Positions 1 through 8,274 of a DNA stretch of 64,000 nt are shown here, one piece after another. Where the stretch lies: NCBI GenBank assembly GCA_030583905.1, contig CP129481.1:3502136-3566135 (forward strand). Reading direction: 5' to 3'. Source of the DNA: Anaerolineales bacterium. GTDB lineage: Bacteria > Chloroflexota > Anaerolineae > Anaerolineales > Villigracilaceae. A program made the translations under genes and the position numbers. Each line of letters opens with the position of its first letter. Position 1 is the first letter of the stretch. The notes beneath the pieces were generated by a model. That model saw nothing but the letters and a program-made list of their open reading frames with translations. It was not told where the DNA came from and searched no databases.

Positions 1-1070
1 GACGGCTGTTTCTCTTTAATGGCTTTGAGCAACGCCTCGGCGGTTTTGTGCTCCGCGATGTCGATGCCGCTGGTTTCAAGGATGCCCTGCCGCATTTCGA
101 GACGTTTCCACGGCGGTTTGAACTCCAGTTCATGCTCGCCGTATTTGACCCTGGTCGTGCCGAGCACCTGCTCGGCGGCATAAGCGACCATCTGCTCGGT
201 GAGTTCCATCACCTGTAAATAATCCGCGTATGCCCAATAGAATTCGAGCTGCGTAAATTCAGGGTTGTGTTTGAACGACACACCCTCGTTGCGGAAGTCG
301 CGTCCGATCTCGTAAACTTTTTCCAAATTGCCGACCAGCAAACGCTTAAGATACAACTCGAACGAGATACGCAGGTACATATCCTGATCGAGTTCGTTAT
401 GATGCGTCACGAACGGACGCGCCGCCGCGCCGCCATACAACGGCTGGAGGATGGGCGTTTCCACTTCGAGAAAGCCGTGGTCGTCGAGGAAGGTCCGCAG
501 GGACTTGATGAGCGCGGCGCGCTTGCGGAACGTCTCGCGGACTTCGGGATTGACCGCCAGATCCGCGTAACGCTGGCGCGCGCGCAATTCGGGATCTTCG
601 AGCGTGGCATAACGCACCACCGTGCCGTCTTCCTTGGTCACATCCTTGTCAGCGGGGAGAGGGGTGATGGATTTGGCGAGCAGTTTGAAGTCGTGGACGT
701 GAAGCGAAACTTCCCCCGCCTTGGTGCGGAACATGACACCCGTCGCCTCGATGAAATCGCCGAGGTCGAACATGCGGTTGAAGAATTCCAAACGGTCTGC
801 ACCGACTTCGTTCACGCGGAAGAAAAGCTGGATCTTGCCGTCGCCGTCTTCGATGTGGGCGAAGGTCAACTTGCCTTTCGGACGCATCGAACGGAGTCGT
901 CCCGCCAGTGTGGCGTTGACTTCCTTCGTTTCGTCGGCTTCGAATTCAGCAATGGCTTGTGCGCTGGTGTGCGTGCGCTTCGCGCGTGTGGGATACGCCT
1001 CCACGCCCTCGGCGCGGAGTTCCTCCAGTTTTTGCAAACGGACTTTTTCAAGGGAATTGTATTCTGCCAT
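1..1070 (-). CDS. lysS: Lysyl-tRNA synthetase, class II (partial, 3' end outside the window)
   Basis: Charges tRNA-Lys with lysine in the cytoplasm. About 356 N-terminal residues are visible of the roughly 490 usual for the family; the frame stays open to the left edge. An OB-fold anticodon-binding domain covers about residues 55-150 (FAHIEDGDGKIQLF). The start of the class II catalytic core follows, with the motif 2 region FRNEG and HNPEFTQLE. The ATG at 1070 is preceded by AAGGAAG at good spacing. The gene lies downstream of greA in the same direction, separated by the greA terminator, so it probably has its own promoter or depends on read-through. The 50 bases before the start hold a short inverted repeat of a type common between genes. 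Identification is firm. Confidence 0.95.
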   Translation of the reverse strand, partial: MAEYNSLEKVRLQKLEELRAEGVEAYPTRAKRTHTSAQAIAEFEADETKEVNATLAGRLRSMRPKGKLTFAHIEDGDGKIQLFFRVNEVGADRLEFFNRMFDLGDFIEATGVMFRTKAGEVSLHVHDFKLLAKSITPLPADKDVTKEDGTVVRYATLEDPELRARQRYADLAVNPEVRETFRKRAALIKSLRTFLDDHGFLEVETPILQPLYGGAAARPFVTHHNELDQDMYLRISFELYLKRLLVGNLEKVYEIGRDFRNEGVSFKHNPEFTQLEFYWAYADYLQVMELTEQMVAYAAEQVLGTTRVKYGEHELEFKPPWKRLEMRQGILETSGIDIAEHKTAEALLKAIKEKQP

Positions 1071-1121
1071 GTTCTTCCTTACTCCCTTCCCACTACTGGA
1101 GGGAAGGGCAGGGCTGGGGTG

Positions 1122-1164
1122 AAAAAATAAAAAGCCCCGCGCCAATGCAAATTGGACGCGGGGC
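1122..1164 (-). terminator. Rho-independent terminator of greA
   Basis: On the minus strand a GC-rich stem (GCCCCGCG paired with CGCGGGGC, extended by CCAAT/ATTGG) is followed by TTTTTATTTTTT. It lies 20 bases past the greA stop codon, between greA and lysS. Confidence 0.9.
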
Positions 1165-1183
1165 AATGAGGCGCGTCCTGGTT

Positions 1184-1657
1184 CTAGCCGACCTTGAGGA
1201 TCTTTACGTTGTACGTGCCGCCGGGGGTTTCGACTTTCACCGTCTCACCGACCTTGTGACCAAGGATGGCTTTGCCGATCGGCGATTCGTTGGAAATCTT
1301 GCCTTCGCGCGGATTGGCTTCCGCCGCGCCGACGATGACAAAGGTTTCCGCTTCGAAATTACCTTCCTTGATGGTGACCTTCGAGCCGACCTGAATGGCA
1401 TCGGTCTTTTTGCCCTTGCCATTGGTCTCTTCGATGATCTGGGCGGTGGCGAGCAAAAGTTCAAGTTCCTGAATGCGCCCCTCAACAAAAGCCTGCTCAT
1501 TCTTGGCGGCTTCGTATTCGGCATTCTCGATCAACTCACCACCCTCCATCGCTTCGTGCAAGCGTTCGGCAACTTCCAGCCGTTTGGTGGTACGCAAGTA
1601 ATCCAGTTCCTCTTGTAACTTTTCAAAACCCTCTTTGGTAAGGAAATTGGTTGTCAT
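1184..1657 (-). CDS. greA: Transcription elongation factor GreA
   Basis: Rescues backtracked RNA polymerase by stimulating transcript cleavage through the secondary channel. The protein has 157 residues, the normal length. The N-terminal coiled coil (about residues 1-75) contains the conserved GGELIENAEYEAAKNEQ segment with the acidic tip residues. The C-terminal FKBP-like domain contains SPIGKAILGHKVGE. An in-frame GTG/ATG lies 10 codons upstream, but the ATG at 1657 has an AGGA box 6-7 bases before it and matches the family N-terminus (MTTNFLTKEG). A promoter and an 80-base leader with a hairpin lie upstream. Confidence 0.96.
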   Translation of the reverse strand: MTTNFLTKEGFEKLQEELDYLRTTKRLEVAERLHEAMEGGELIENAEYEAAKNEQAFVEGRIQELELLLATAQIIEETNGKGKKTDAIQVGSKVTIKEGNFEAETFVIVGAAEANPREGKISNESPIGKAILGHKVGETVKVETPGGTYNVKILKVG

Positions 1658-1681
1658 GATACTGTCCTGCTCTAATGAATT

Positions 1682-1705
1682 TTGCATCTCTTAATAGAGA
1701 TGCAA
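1682..1705 (-). other. Perfect 10-bp hairpin in the greA leader
   Basis: TTGCATCTCT and AGAGATGCAA are separated by the 4-base loop TAAT. In the greA mRNA it lies about 25 bases before the start codon, just ahead of the ribosome-binding site. It could affect translation or mRNA stability. Confidence 0.6.
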
Positions 1706-1747
1706 GTGATTAAAAATTTCCGGGGTTGGTTTCCGGAAAGCGCGCAT

Positions 1748-1776
1748 ACTATATCATGATTCAGGGTGGGATTCAA
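1748..1776 (-). promoter_or_regulatory. Sigma-70-type promoter of greA
   Basis: On the minus strand, -35 TTGAAT (1771-1776) and -10 TATAGT (1748-1753) are separated by 17 bases. The predicted start near 1740 gives a leader of about 85 bases. Confidence 0.65.
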
Positions 1777-1801
1777 GTCCCAAAAGCATTGCAGAATTTG
1801 C

Positions 1802-2527
1802 CTAGACAGGGCTCCAAAAGCGGATTCCGCCCGATTCTGCCCAATATCGGCGGATTTTCTCTCGCATTTCCTCGGACGTCTCGAACAGGGCGGCGATCTG
1901 GGATTCGTAGGCTTCAACCGCCTCCTGCCAGGACCGGACACCTGCCTCGCTGACCCGTTCGACCGTTTCCTTCATCCCAGCCGTGTTCGGGGGCAGGTGT
2001 TCAGGCGAGTTGAACAGATAGGGAATATCAGCGGCGTAACGCAAGGGGCGACCGATCAACTCCGCGGCGCGGCGGGCGAGGATATGGTCCACGTGTTTGC
2101 CAATGCCGAATTGACAGATCAGTTCATCGTCCGGTTTGAGGCGGGCGGAGATGGTTTCTGCAATGCGGACGGGCAGATCCGCTTCGTCGGGGTGAGGCTC
2201 CACGAAGATGTCACCGTACAGCCACTTCCCATCTTTGCCTTGACGATAGATGCAATCGAGAAAGTCAAAATGGTGAATGGTCGCGCCGAGAATTTTTGCG
2301 GCGTTCGCGTCCTCCCGCCTTCTTCCACGAACGACCTCCTCCGCGGTGGTCATGCCCCACTGATAGTGAAGCACTTGCGCGAACGGTGAAAGTTCGGTGG
2401 TCGGCGGCACGCCGCACATGATCGTCCAGATCTCGACGGGGTTGCCTGCCCGGGTTTGGTCGTAGATCCAGCCGCCAGCGGAGAGCGCGGCGTCGTCAAG
2501 GTGGGGGGAAAGGTAGATCCAGCGCAT
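1802..2527 (-). CDS. PIG-L (LmbE-like) family deacetylase
   Basis: Predicted zinc-dependent N-acetyl deacetylase acting on an N-acetylglucosamine-type sugar conjugate; the substrate cannot be read from sequence. The family zinc motif is at residues 8-12 (SPHLDDAALSAGG, the HxxD pattern), and a later metal-ligand histidine is in GKHVDH. The length of 241 residues is normal. The start ATG has no Shine-Dalgarno sequence but has an A-rich TAAAAAT stretch 6 bases upstream. The gene is a separate unit between the greA promoter and the divergent PilZ gene. Confidence 0.85.
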   Translation of the reverse strand: MRWIYLSPHLDDAALSAGGWIYDQTRAGNPVEIWTIMCGVPPTTELSPFAQVLHYQWGMTTAEEVVRGRRREDANAAKILGATIHHFDFLDCIYRQGKDGKWLYGDIFVEPHPDEADLPVRIAETISARLKPDDELICQFGIGKHVDHILARRAAELIGRPLRYAADIPYLFNSPEHLPPNTAGMKETVERVSEAGVRSWQEAVEAYESQIAALFETSEEMREKIRRYWAESGGIRFWSPV

Positions 2528-2602
2528 GTCGCATTTTTACCATAAAACGGTAATGGACTTAAGAGACAGAAGCATTTACACTTGGACAACTGGAACTTTC
2601 GC

Positions 2603-2962
2603 ATGAGAGAGCGACGCAAGCAGGAACGAAAAAATCTGATGGCATACACACAGGTTTTCGACCTGTATGGCGGCTTTTTGCTTGGCTATCTCGCAGACCT
2701 GACCCAGCACGGCGCCATGGTCATCAGCGAAGTTCCGCAGCGGCGGGATACAGAGATCACACTTGCCTTCGAAATTCCGGAACTGCCAAATGTCAGCACG
2801 TCCCGCATGACGCTGCCCGCGCGCGTGGTATGGTGCGAACATGACATCAGTCCGCAGTTCTTCAACGTGGGATTTGAATTCAAAGAAGTGTCGGACCAGC
2901 AAAAATCTTTGATCGAAACCATTATCAAGGAATATGAATTCCGGCGGGACACGCCAAAATAG
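2603..2962 (+). CDS. PilZ domain protein
   Basis: A probable cyclic di-GMP receptor of 119 residues that is almost entirely a PilZ domain. The N-terminal RKQER matches the RxxxR ligand motif, and DLTQHG matches (D/N)xSxxG with threonine in place of serine. A TTG seven codons upstream would also be in frame, but the ATG at 2603 has GGA eight bases before it. The gene stands alone and ends in a strong terminator, so its target process is unknown. Confidence 0.85.
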   Translation: MRERRKQERKNLMAYTQVFDLYGGFLLGYLADLTQHGAMVISEVPQRRDTEITLAFEIPELPNVSTSRMTLPARVVWCEHDISPQFFNVGFEFKEVSDQQKSLIETIIKEYEFRRDTPK

Positions 2963-2974
2963 ACATCCATTTTA

Positions 2975-3008
2975 GGCGGCGATCCGGAAAGATATCGCCG
3001 CCTTTTAT
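2975..3008 (+). terminator. Rho-independent terminator after the PilZ gene
   Basis: GGCGGCGAT and ATCGCCGCC form a perfect 9-bp stem followed by TTTT. The stem lies 13 bases past the stop codon. Confidence 0.85.
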
Positions 3009-3022
3009 GTTAAACTTCGCCC

Positions 3023-4021
3023 ATGCAAACCGCGAAGACGCTTTTCTTTACAGCGCCAAAACAAGTGGAGGTCCGCGAGACGCTTCTCCCCCCGCCGAAA
3101 GCGGATGAGGTGCTCGTGAAGACCATCTGCTCCGCTGTCAGCGCCGGGACGGAGATGCTGGTGTATCGCGGTCAGTTCCCGCAGTTGACCGATGCGCACG
3201 ACGCGATCAGCAGTGAGTTGAAATATCCGCTGGCATATGGATACGCATGTGCGGGAAAAGTGGTGGAAATCGGGGAGAAAGTGGATAAAAAGTGGGAAAA
3301 CCGGCTCGTATTTTGCTTTCAACCGCATACGTCCCATTTTGTTTCAAAAACCGATGCTTTATTTTCCATTCCACCATCCGTATCACCAGAAAATGCCTGT
3401 TTCCTGCCGAACATGGAAACGGCGGTAAATCTTGTCCAAGACGGCGCTCCCATTGTAGGCGAGCGCGTTTTGGTTCTGGGGCAGGGAGTGGTTGGTTTGC
3501 TGACCGCTTCGCTGTTGAGCGAGTTTCCGCTGGAGAGGCTGGTCACTACGGATCGATTCGAATTGAGGCGCGAGGCATCGGGTAAGATAAATAAAATCAC
3601 GAGTCTCAATATTTCAGAGATTCAAGAACCCTCGTTTGCCTACGCGCAAAATAAATTCGACTTGACCTTTGAGTTGACCGGTTCCCCGTCCGCGTTGAAC
3701 GATGCCATTAAACACACAGCCTTCAGCGGACGGATCATCATCGGTTCTTGGTATGGACAAAAACAGGCGGAGATCGACCTCGGCGGTTCATTTCACCGTT
3801 CGCGCATAAAATTGATCGCTTCGCAGGTCAGTACTATTTCGCCAGAGTTAAGCGGACGCTGGGACAAGGCTCGCAGGTTTGAGGTCGCGTGGGATGCGCT
3901 GGAAAGGATCCAGCCTGAGAAGTGGATCACGCATCGCTTTTCGATCGATGATGCGGAGAAGGCATATCAACTGCTGGATGAGAATCCGCAGGAGGCGATA
4001 CAGATTTTAATTTCCTTATAA
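3023..4021 (+). CDS. Medium-chain zinc-type dehydrogenase (BchC/sorbitol dehydrogenase-like)
   Basis: An NAD(P)-dependent oxidoreductase of the medium-chain dehydrogenase superfamily with 332 residues. It has an N-terminal GroES-like domain (VSAGTEMLVYRG) and a Rossmann fold with the glycine motif GQGVVG at about residue 152. The glutamate after SAGT and the lack of a structural zinc cysteine cluster resemble the BchC-like branch; the substrate is unknown. The start at 3023 lacks a Shine-Dalgarno sequence and has TAAACT six bases before it, a possible leaderless start. It heads a run of closely spaced genes that includes a ComB-like phosphatase, a QueD-like protein and a GT4. Confidence 0.8.
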   Translation: MQTAKTLFFTAPKQVEVRETLLPPPKADEVLVKTICSAVSAGTEMLVYRGQFPQLTDAHDAISSELKYPLAYGYACAGKVVEIGEKVDKKWENRLVFCFQPHTSHFVSKTDALFSIPPSVSPENACFLPNMETAVNLVQDGAPIVGERVLVLGQGVVGLLTASLLSEFPLERLVTTDRFELRREASGKINKITSLNISEIQEPSFAYAQNKFDLTFELTGSPSALNDAIKHTAFSGRIIIGSWYGQKQAEIDLGGSFHRSRIKLIASQVSTISPELSGRWDKARRFEVAWDALERIQPEKWITHRFSIDDAEKAYQLLDENPQEAIQILISL

Positions 4022-4037
4022 ATTGGAGAAGGCATAC

Positions 4038-4556
4038 ATGTTTGTTGGTTTTTGGAAAAGGCTTCAAGCCTTTCTTTGGGATTATCTGATCATCCTCGGT
4101 TATATTGCGGTCCTGACCTTCGTTTTATGGCTGGCGCGCGCGCCGGAATGGCTGTTCACAAACCGCGTTGGAGCGCAGCTATCAGGCATTCTGACCTTAA
4201 CTCTTCCTGTGACGCTGTATTTTTCCTTCTTTGAATCATCAATAAAACAAGCCACCTGGGGAAAATCCCGACTGGGATTGATGGTGGCGGACAAGGATGG
4301 ACACCGCATCCAATTCGGGAGAGCATTTGCACGCGCCGCGCTTAAGTTCATTCCCTGGGAGATTGCGCATACGCTTATTTGGCAGGTCAATTATCTTCCT
4401 GAAACCGATCCTTTATGGATTAATACAGGATTCGCGCTGGTATATGTGCTGATCGGAATAAACATCGCCAGTCTTTTTATGACCAAGAAACGCCAAACGA
4501 TCTATGATTTGATCACCGATACTTATATCCTTGACGCCAAACGAGCAATCACATGA
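4038..4556 (+). CDS. RDD family membrane protein
   Basis: Small integral membrane protein of 172 residues with about four hydrophobic segments and the RDD-family pattern (FWKRLQAFLWDYLIILGY near the start, ATWGKSRLGLMVADKDG in the middle). Its role is unknown; some RDD proteins affect ion transport. GGAGAAGG lies 5 bases before the ATG at 4038, so this start is preferred over an upstream TTG. Its stop codon overlaps the next gene's start (ATGA), indicating translational coupling. Confidence 0.75.
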   Translation: MFVGFWKRLQAFLWDYLIILGYIAVLTFVLWLARAPEWLFTNRVGAQLSGILTLTLPVTLYFSFFESSIKQATWGKSRLGLMVADKDGHRIQFGRAFARAALKFIPWEIAHTLIWQVNYLPETDPLWINTGFALVYVLIGINIASLFMTKKRQTIYDLITDTYILDAKRAIT

Positions 4557-5239
4557 AATTCAACCGCCTCACTCTCGATAATTGTCACACCGCCACGGGC
4601 ATCGTCCTCATCATTGACGTTCTGCGCGCGTTCTCGACCGCGGCATATGCCTTCTCGCGCGGCGCGAAGGAAATCCGGCTTGTCAGCGGCGTGCAGGAAG
4701 CGCTTGACTTGAAATCTCAAATCCCCGGTGCAAAGGCGATGGGCGAAGTGGGCGGGCTGCCACCGGAAGGATTCGACTTCGGCAACTCCCCCACCCGCAT
4801 TCTGGAGCACGACCTGACGGGTGTTACACTGGTTCAGCGCACAGGCGCAGGGACGCAGGGCGCGGTGCGCAGCGTCAATGCCGAGGTGATGCTGGCGACG
4901 AGTTTCGTCGTCGCACAGGCAACGATGGATTATGTTTTGCGGTTGAATCCCGGCGAAATCACCTTCGTCATCACGGGTGGGATGGGAAATGATGAAGATG
5001 TAGCCTGTGCCGACTTTTTGGAGAAACAGGTTACGGGTCAAGAAACAGAGGCGCAGGAATATATCCGCCGCGTATACGCTTCACGCGATGCACTCGAGCA
5101 CATGCCCGACCATCCGCAGTTTCCAAAAGCCGATCTGGATTATTGCTCACGCATCGACGCCTTCGATTTCGCCATGCCGATCGTGCGCGAGAATGGGAAT
5201 TTAATCATGAAACCATCAAGGAGCGATCATGTCATTTGA
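4553..5239 (+). CDS. 2-phosphosulfolactate phosphatase (ComB) family protein
   Basis: Resembles ComB, the magnesium-dependent phosphatase of coenzyme M synthesis. Family motifs are DVLRAFSTAA near residue 22, GEVGGLPPEGFDFGNSP and QRTGAGTQGA. The length of 228 residues is normal. Bacteria carry such genes without a coenzyme M pathway, and no other coenzyme M gene is present here, so the true substrate is uncertain. It overlaps the RDD gene by 4 bases and the antiporter gene by 11. Confidence 0.8.
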   Translation: MKFNRLTLDNCHTATGIVLIIDVLRAFSTAAYAFSRGAKEIRLVSGVQEALDLKSQIPGAKAMGEVGGLPPEGFDFGNSPTRILEHDLTGVTLVQRTGAGTQGAVRSVNAEVMLATSFVVAQATMDYVLRLNPGEITFVITGGMGNDEDVACADFLEKQVTGQETEAQEYIRRVYASRDALEHMPDHPQFPKADLDYCSRIDAFDFAMPIVRENGNLIMKPSRSDHVI

Positions 5240-6704
5240 ATTGACTCTGATCATAGCAGCGGGACTTCTGCTCATTAGTGTGCTTGTCAGCAAGATCTCA
5301 GACAGTTCCGGTATACCTGCGCTTTTACTTTTTCTCAGTTTGGGAATGCTGGCTGGGTCTGACGGACTTGGTCTGATCTATTTCGACGACCCGGAATTGG
5401 CTCAATTCATCGGCATCGTTGCGCTGAACCTGATCCTGTTCGCGGGCGGGTTAGATACCGACTGGAAGGATGTGCGCCCAATACTCAAGCATGGGGCTGC
5501 ACTTTCCACCTTCGGCGTTTTTATCACTGCCCTAGTCGTGGGAATCACAGCGCAATATCTCTTGGGCATCACGCTGTTCCAGGGACTCTTACTGGGCGCC
5601 ATTGTTTCCTCCACCGATGCGGCGGCGGTATTTTCGATCTTACGTTCAAAGAGTTTGGGGCTGAAAGGGAAACTGCGTCCGCTGCTCGAATTCGAATCGG
5701 GAAGCAACGATCCCATGGCGGTCTTTTTAACCATTGGCATGATCCAACTGATCACGCAACCCGAAGCACAGATCATCGATCTTTTCGGTTCATTCGTCTT
5801 GCAAATGGTGGTCGGCGCTCTATGCGGACTTCTTTTCGGCAAGCTCCTGGTCTTCCTTGCCAACCGTATCCAACTCGGCTTTGACGGCTTGTATCCCGTC
5901 CTGACCCTCTCGATCGTGTTCCTGACTTACAGCGCCACAACCATGTTATACGGAAATGGATTTCTCGCCGTCTACATTGCAGGGATCGTCGCCGGGCATC
6001 AGGATTTTTTGCACCGCCGCAGTGTCATTCGCTTTCACGACGGGATGGCATGGCTGATGCAGATCACCATGTTCCTTGCACTCGGACTGCTGGTCTTTCC
6101 TGCGGAAATCCCGCCGATCATCACTACGGGAATGCTGATCGCTGTCTCTTTGATCTTTCTCGCCCGCCCGATCAGCGTCTTCCTCATGCTCCTGCCGACA
6201 AAGTACACGATCAGAGAAAAACTTTTTATTTCCTGGGTGGGTCTGCGCGGCGCGGTTCCGGTCATTCTCGCAACATTTCCCCTCACCGCCGGAATTGAAC
6301 AAGCGGATGTGATCTTCAATATCATCTTCTTCGTTGTATTGACATCCGCATTAATACAAGGCGCTTCCATCCCATATGTTGCCAAATGGTTGAAGGTGGA
6401 TTTACCTGTAACAAAGAAACCTGTCTATCCGATAGAGTTTAACCCGGTCAGCGGATTTAAGAGCGAATTAAAGGAGTTGACCATCCCGCCAGCCTCTTAC
6501 ATGGAGGGGAAAACCATCGTGGAGTTGAATCTCCCGCAGGAATTTCTCATCATCCTGATCGCGCGTGAGAACGAATTCATCCTGCCCAGCGGCGGGATCA
6601 CCCTTCAGGCAGGAGATACGCTGATCGTACTTTCGGACAGGGATTCGCTCGCTCTTGTCGAATTCAATATGAAAAAGTCAATACAAAAGAACAGCCGTTC
6701 ATAA
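5229..6704 (+). CDS. CPA-type potassium/proton antiporter with TrkA-C domain
   Basis: Membrane cation/proton antiporter of 491 residues. About 12 hydrophobic segments fill residues 1-390, with the sequence SSTDAAAVFSILR and FESGSNDPMAVFLT typical of the NhaP2/CvrA branch. A cytoplasmic TrkA-C ligand-binding domain covers about residues 400-480. AAGGAG lies 5 bases before the start. Potassium is the likely ion by family, but this is inference. Confidence 0.85.
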   Translation: MSFELTLIIAAGLLLISVLVSKISDSSGIPALLLFLSLGMLAGSDGLGLIYFDDPELAQFIGIVALNLILFAGGLDTDWKDVRPILKHGAALSTFGVFITALVVGITAQYLLGITLFQGLLLGAIVSSTDAAAVFSILRSKSLGLKGKLRPLLEFESGSNDPMAVFLTIGMIQLITQPEAQIIDLFGSFVLQMVVGALCGLLFGKLLVFLANRIQLGFDGLYPVLTLSIVFLTYSATTMLYGNGFLAVYIAGIVAGHQDFLHRRSVIRFHDGMAWLMQITMFLALGLLVFPAEIPPIITTGMLIAVSLIFLARPISVFLMLLPTKYTIREKLFISWVGLRGAVPVILATFPLTAGIEQADVIFNIIFFVVLTSALIQGASIPYVAKWLKVDLPVTKKPVYPIEFNPVSGFKSELKELTIPPASYMEGKTIVELNLPQEFLIILIARENEFILPSGGITLQAGDTLIVLSDRDSLALVEFNMKKSIQKNSRS

Positions 6705-6714
6705 GGAGATGTCC

Positions 6715-7092
6715 ATGTACACACTCGGAGTTCGGCGGGAATTCATCGCGCGTCACTTCCTGATCGGCGGGGATTGGGGTCCCGAAAATTTTCCCAACTC
6801 ACATCACTACATTTTGGAATTGCAACTCGAAGGAGTTGATCTCGACCAGCATGGCTACCTCGTGGATATCGTGAACGTGGAAACACATCTCGATGATGTG
6901 GTCGGCTATTACAGGGAGCAAATGCTCAACGAAAAGCCCGAATTTGCGGGGCTGAACCCGTCCATTGAGCATTTCGCGCGGATCCTGGCAACGACCCTCA
7001 ATGAAAAGATAACAGCAAAAAACATCACAGGCTTGAAAGTGGTCTTGTGGGAGAACGATTCCGCGTGGGCGGCATATCGGGTTGACCGTTAA
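6715..7092 (+). CDS. 6-pyruvoyl-tetrahydropterin synthase/QueD family protein, divergent
   Basis: A 125-residue protein of the T-fold pterin synthase family, with the N-terminal FIARHFLIGGDWG and the C-terminal acidic segment (LWENDSAWAAY). The usual catalytic cysteine and the first histidine of the HGH zinc motif are not found at the expected place, where NSHHY occurs, so its reaction may differ from 6-carboxytetrahydropterin synthesis. AAGGAG at 6703-6708 is 6 bases before the ATG at 6715; the ATG at 6709 abuts it and is unlikely to be used. No other queuosine gene is present nearby. Confidence 0.75.
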   Translation: MYTLGVRREFIARHFLIGGDWGPENFPNSHHYILELQLEGVDLDQHGYLVDIVNVETHLDDVVGYYREQMLNEKPEFAGLNPSIEHFARILATTLNEKITAKNITGLKVVLWENDSAWAAYRVDR

Positions 7093-7093
7093 T

Positions 7094-7175
7094 GTCATGC
7101 TGAGGAGCTGCTCTTTGGCGACGAATCATCCCGCCTCAAAAGCTAGAGACTCTTCGCTTCGCTCAGAGTGACATT
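7094..7175 (+). repeat. Intergenic inverted-repeat element (TGTCATGCTGAG...CTCAGAGTGACA)
   Basis: The 87-base gap before the GT4 gene carries TGTCATGCTGAG at the left and CTTCGCTTCGCTCAGAGTGACA at the right, partly complementary. This matches the REP-like repeats found between genes in many bacteria, whose spurious translation reads CHSERSEESLAF. Confidence 0.6.
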
Positions 7176-7179
7176 GGAT

Positions 7180-8229
7180 ATGAAAATTGGTCTGGTCATA
7201 TACGGCTCGCTCGATACACTCAGCGGCGGGTACATGTACGACCGCAGGCTGGTGGACTATCTCCGCGCACAAGGCGATATGGTGGAGATCATCTCGCTTC
7301 CCTGGCGAAATTACGCATCCCACTTAATTGATAACTTCTCATTCAAATTACCCGCCAATCTTGACATACTCATTCAGGATGAACTCAATCATCCTTCGCT
7401 CATCACCGCGAATCGATATCCGCCCCCCTATCCCATCATCAGCCTGGTCCATCATTTGCGGTATTCCGAACTGCGCCCGAAGTGGCAGAATGCGTTCTAC
7501 CGCATCATCGAAAAGAAATATCTACAAAGCGTGGATGGCTTCATCTTCAACTCGCAAACAACAAGAAATGTGGTTAATGGATTGACGAATCATGATAAGC
7601 CGTTCGTAGTTGCATATCCACCAACGGATAGGTTTGGGAATGCAATTTCGGAAAAGGAAATACAGCAAAGAAGTAAAAAGAAAGAATTACGAATCCTTTT
7701 TCTCGGCAATCTTATCGAACGCAAAGGGCTTCACACATTGCTCGAAGCCATCCGCAGTCTTCCACATTCCAATTTCCAGCTTGACATCGTTGGTTCATTA
7801 ACATCCGAACCAAAATATGTAAAACAAATCCAGGAATTCATCACAAAGAATCATCTTTCCTCGTTCATCTTTCTTCATAGCTCACTCAACAACCAGCCGC
7901 TCATTGACAAACTAAAATCCGCCCATGTCCTCGTCGTGCCATCCTCCTATGAGGGCTTCGGGATTGTCTACCTCGAGGGGATGTGTTTCGGGCTTCCCGC
8001 CATCGGCACGACATCTGGCGCGGCGGGTGAGATCATCGAGGACGGCGTCACGGGATACCTGATCCAGCCGGGAGATGCTCAGGGATTGGCGAACAGGCTT
8101 GAGGTCCTGAATGAGAGGCGCGACCTTCTCGTCCAGATGAGTCTCGCGGCACGGAACCGCTATCTGCGTCAGCCAAAATGGGACGAGACCGCAAGTCAGA
8201 TTCGGGAATTTCTGCGTTCGTTTTTGTGA
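7180..8229 (+). CDS. Glycosyltransferase family 4 protein
   Basis: GT-B fold retaining glycosyltransferase of 349 residues. The C-terminal Rossmann domain shows the donor-binding pattern: ILFLGNLIERKGLHTLLEA at about residue 170 and the PSSYEGFGIVYLEGM segment with the EX7E pair. The start is taken at ATG 7180 (MKIGLVIYG); a GTG four codons earlier falls inside the intergenic repeat. The acceptor is unknown. It follows the QueD-like and dehydrogenase genes, which raises the possibility of a glycosylated small molecule. Confidence 0.85.
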   Translation: MKIGLVIYGSLDTLSGGYMYDRRLVDYLRAQGDMVEIISLPWRNYASHLIDNFSFKLPANLDILIQDELNHPSLITANRYPPPYPIISLVHHLRYSELRPKWQNAFYRIIEKKYLQSVDGFIFNSQTTRNVVNGLTNHDKPFVVAYPPTDRFGNAISEKEIQQRSKKKELRILFLGNLIERKGLHTLLEAIRSLPHSNFQLDIVGSLTSEPKYVKQIQEFITKNHLSSFIFLHSSLNNQPLIDKLKSAHVLVVPSSYEGFGIVYLEGMCFGLPAIGTTSGAAGEIIEDGVTGYLIQPGDAQGLANRLEVLNERRDLLVQMSLAARNRYLRQPKWDETASQIREFLRSFL

Positions 8230-8261
8230 TGAACGGCTGAAACTTTGGGGGATATTATCCG

Positions 8262-8267
8262 TATAAT
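8262..8267 (+). promoter_or_regulatory. TATAAT -10 box placed for a leaderless mRNA
   Basis: TATAAT ends 7 bases before the ATG at 8275 and there is no Shine-Dalgarno sequence. Transcription would start at or next to the start codon. Confidence 0.55.
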
Positions 8268-8274
8268 AAAAACG

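Noticed and set aside
267..1130. Long open frame on the + strand opposite lysS
   Set aside because: It is antisense to a clear lysyl-tRNA synthetase and its product shows no family pattern.
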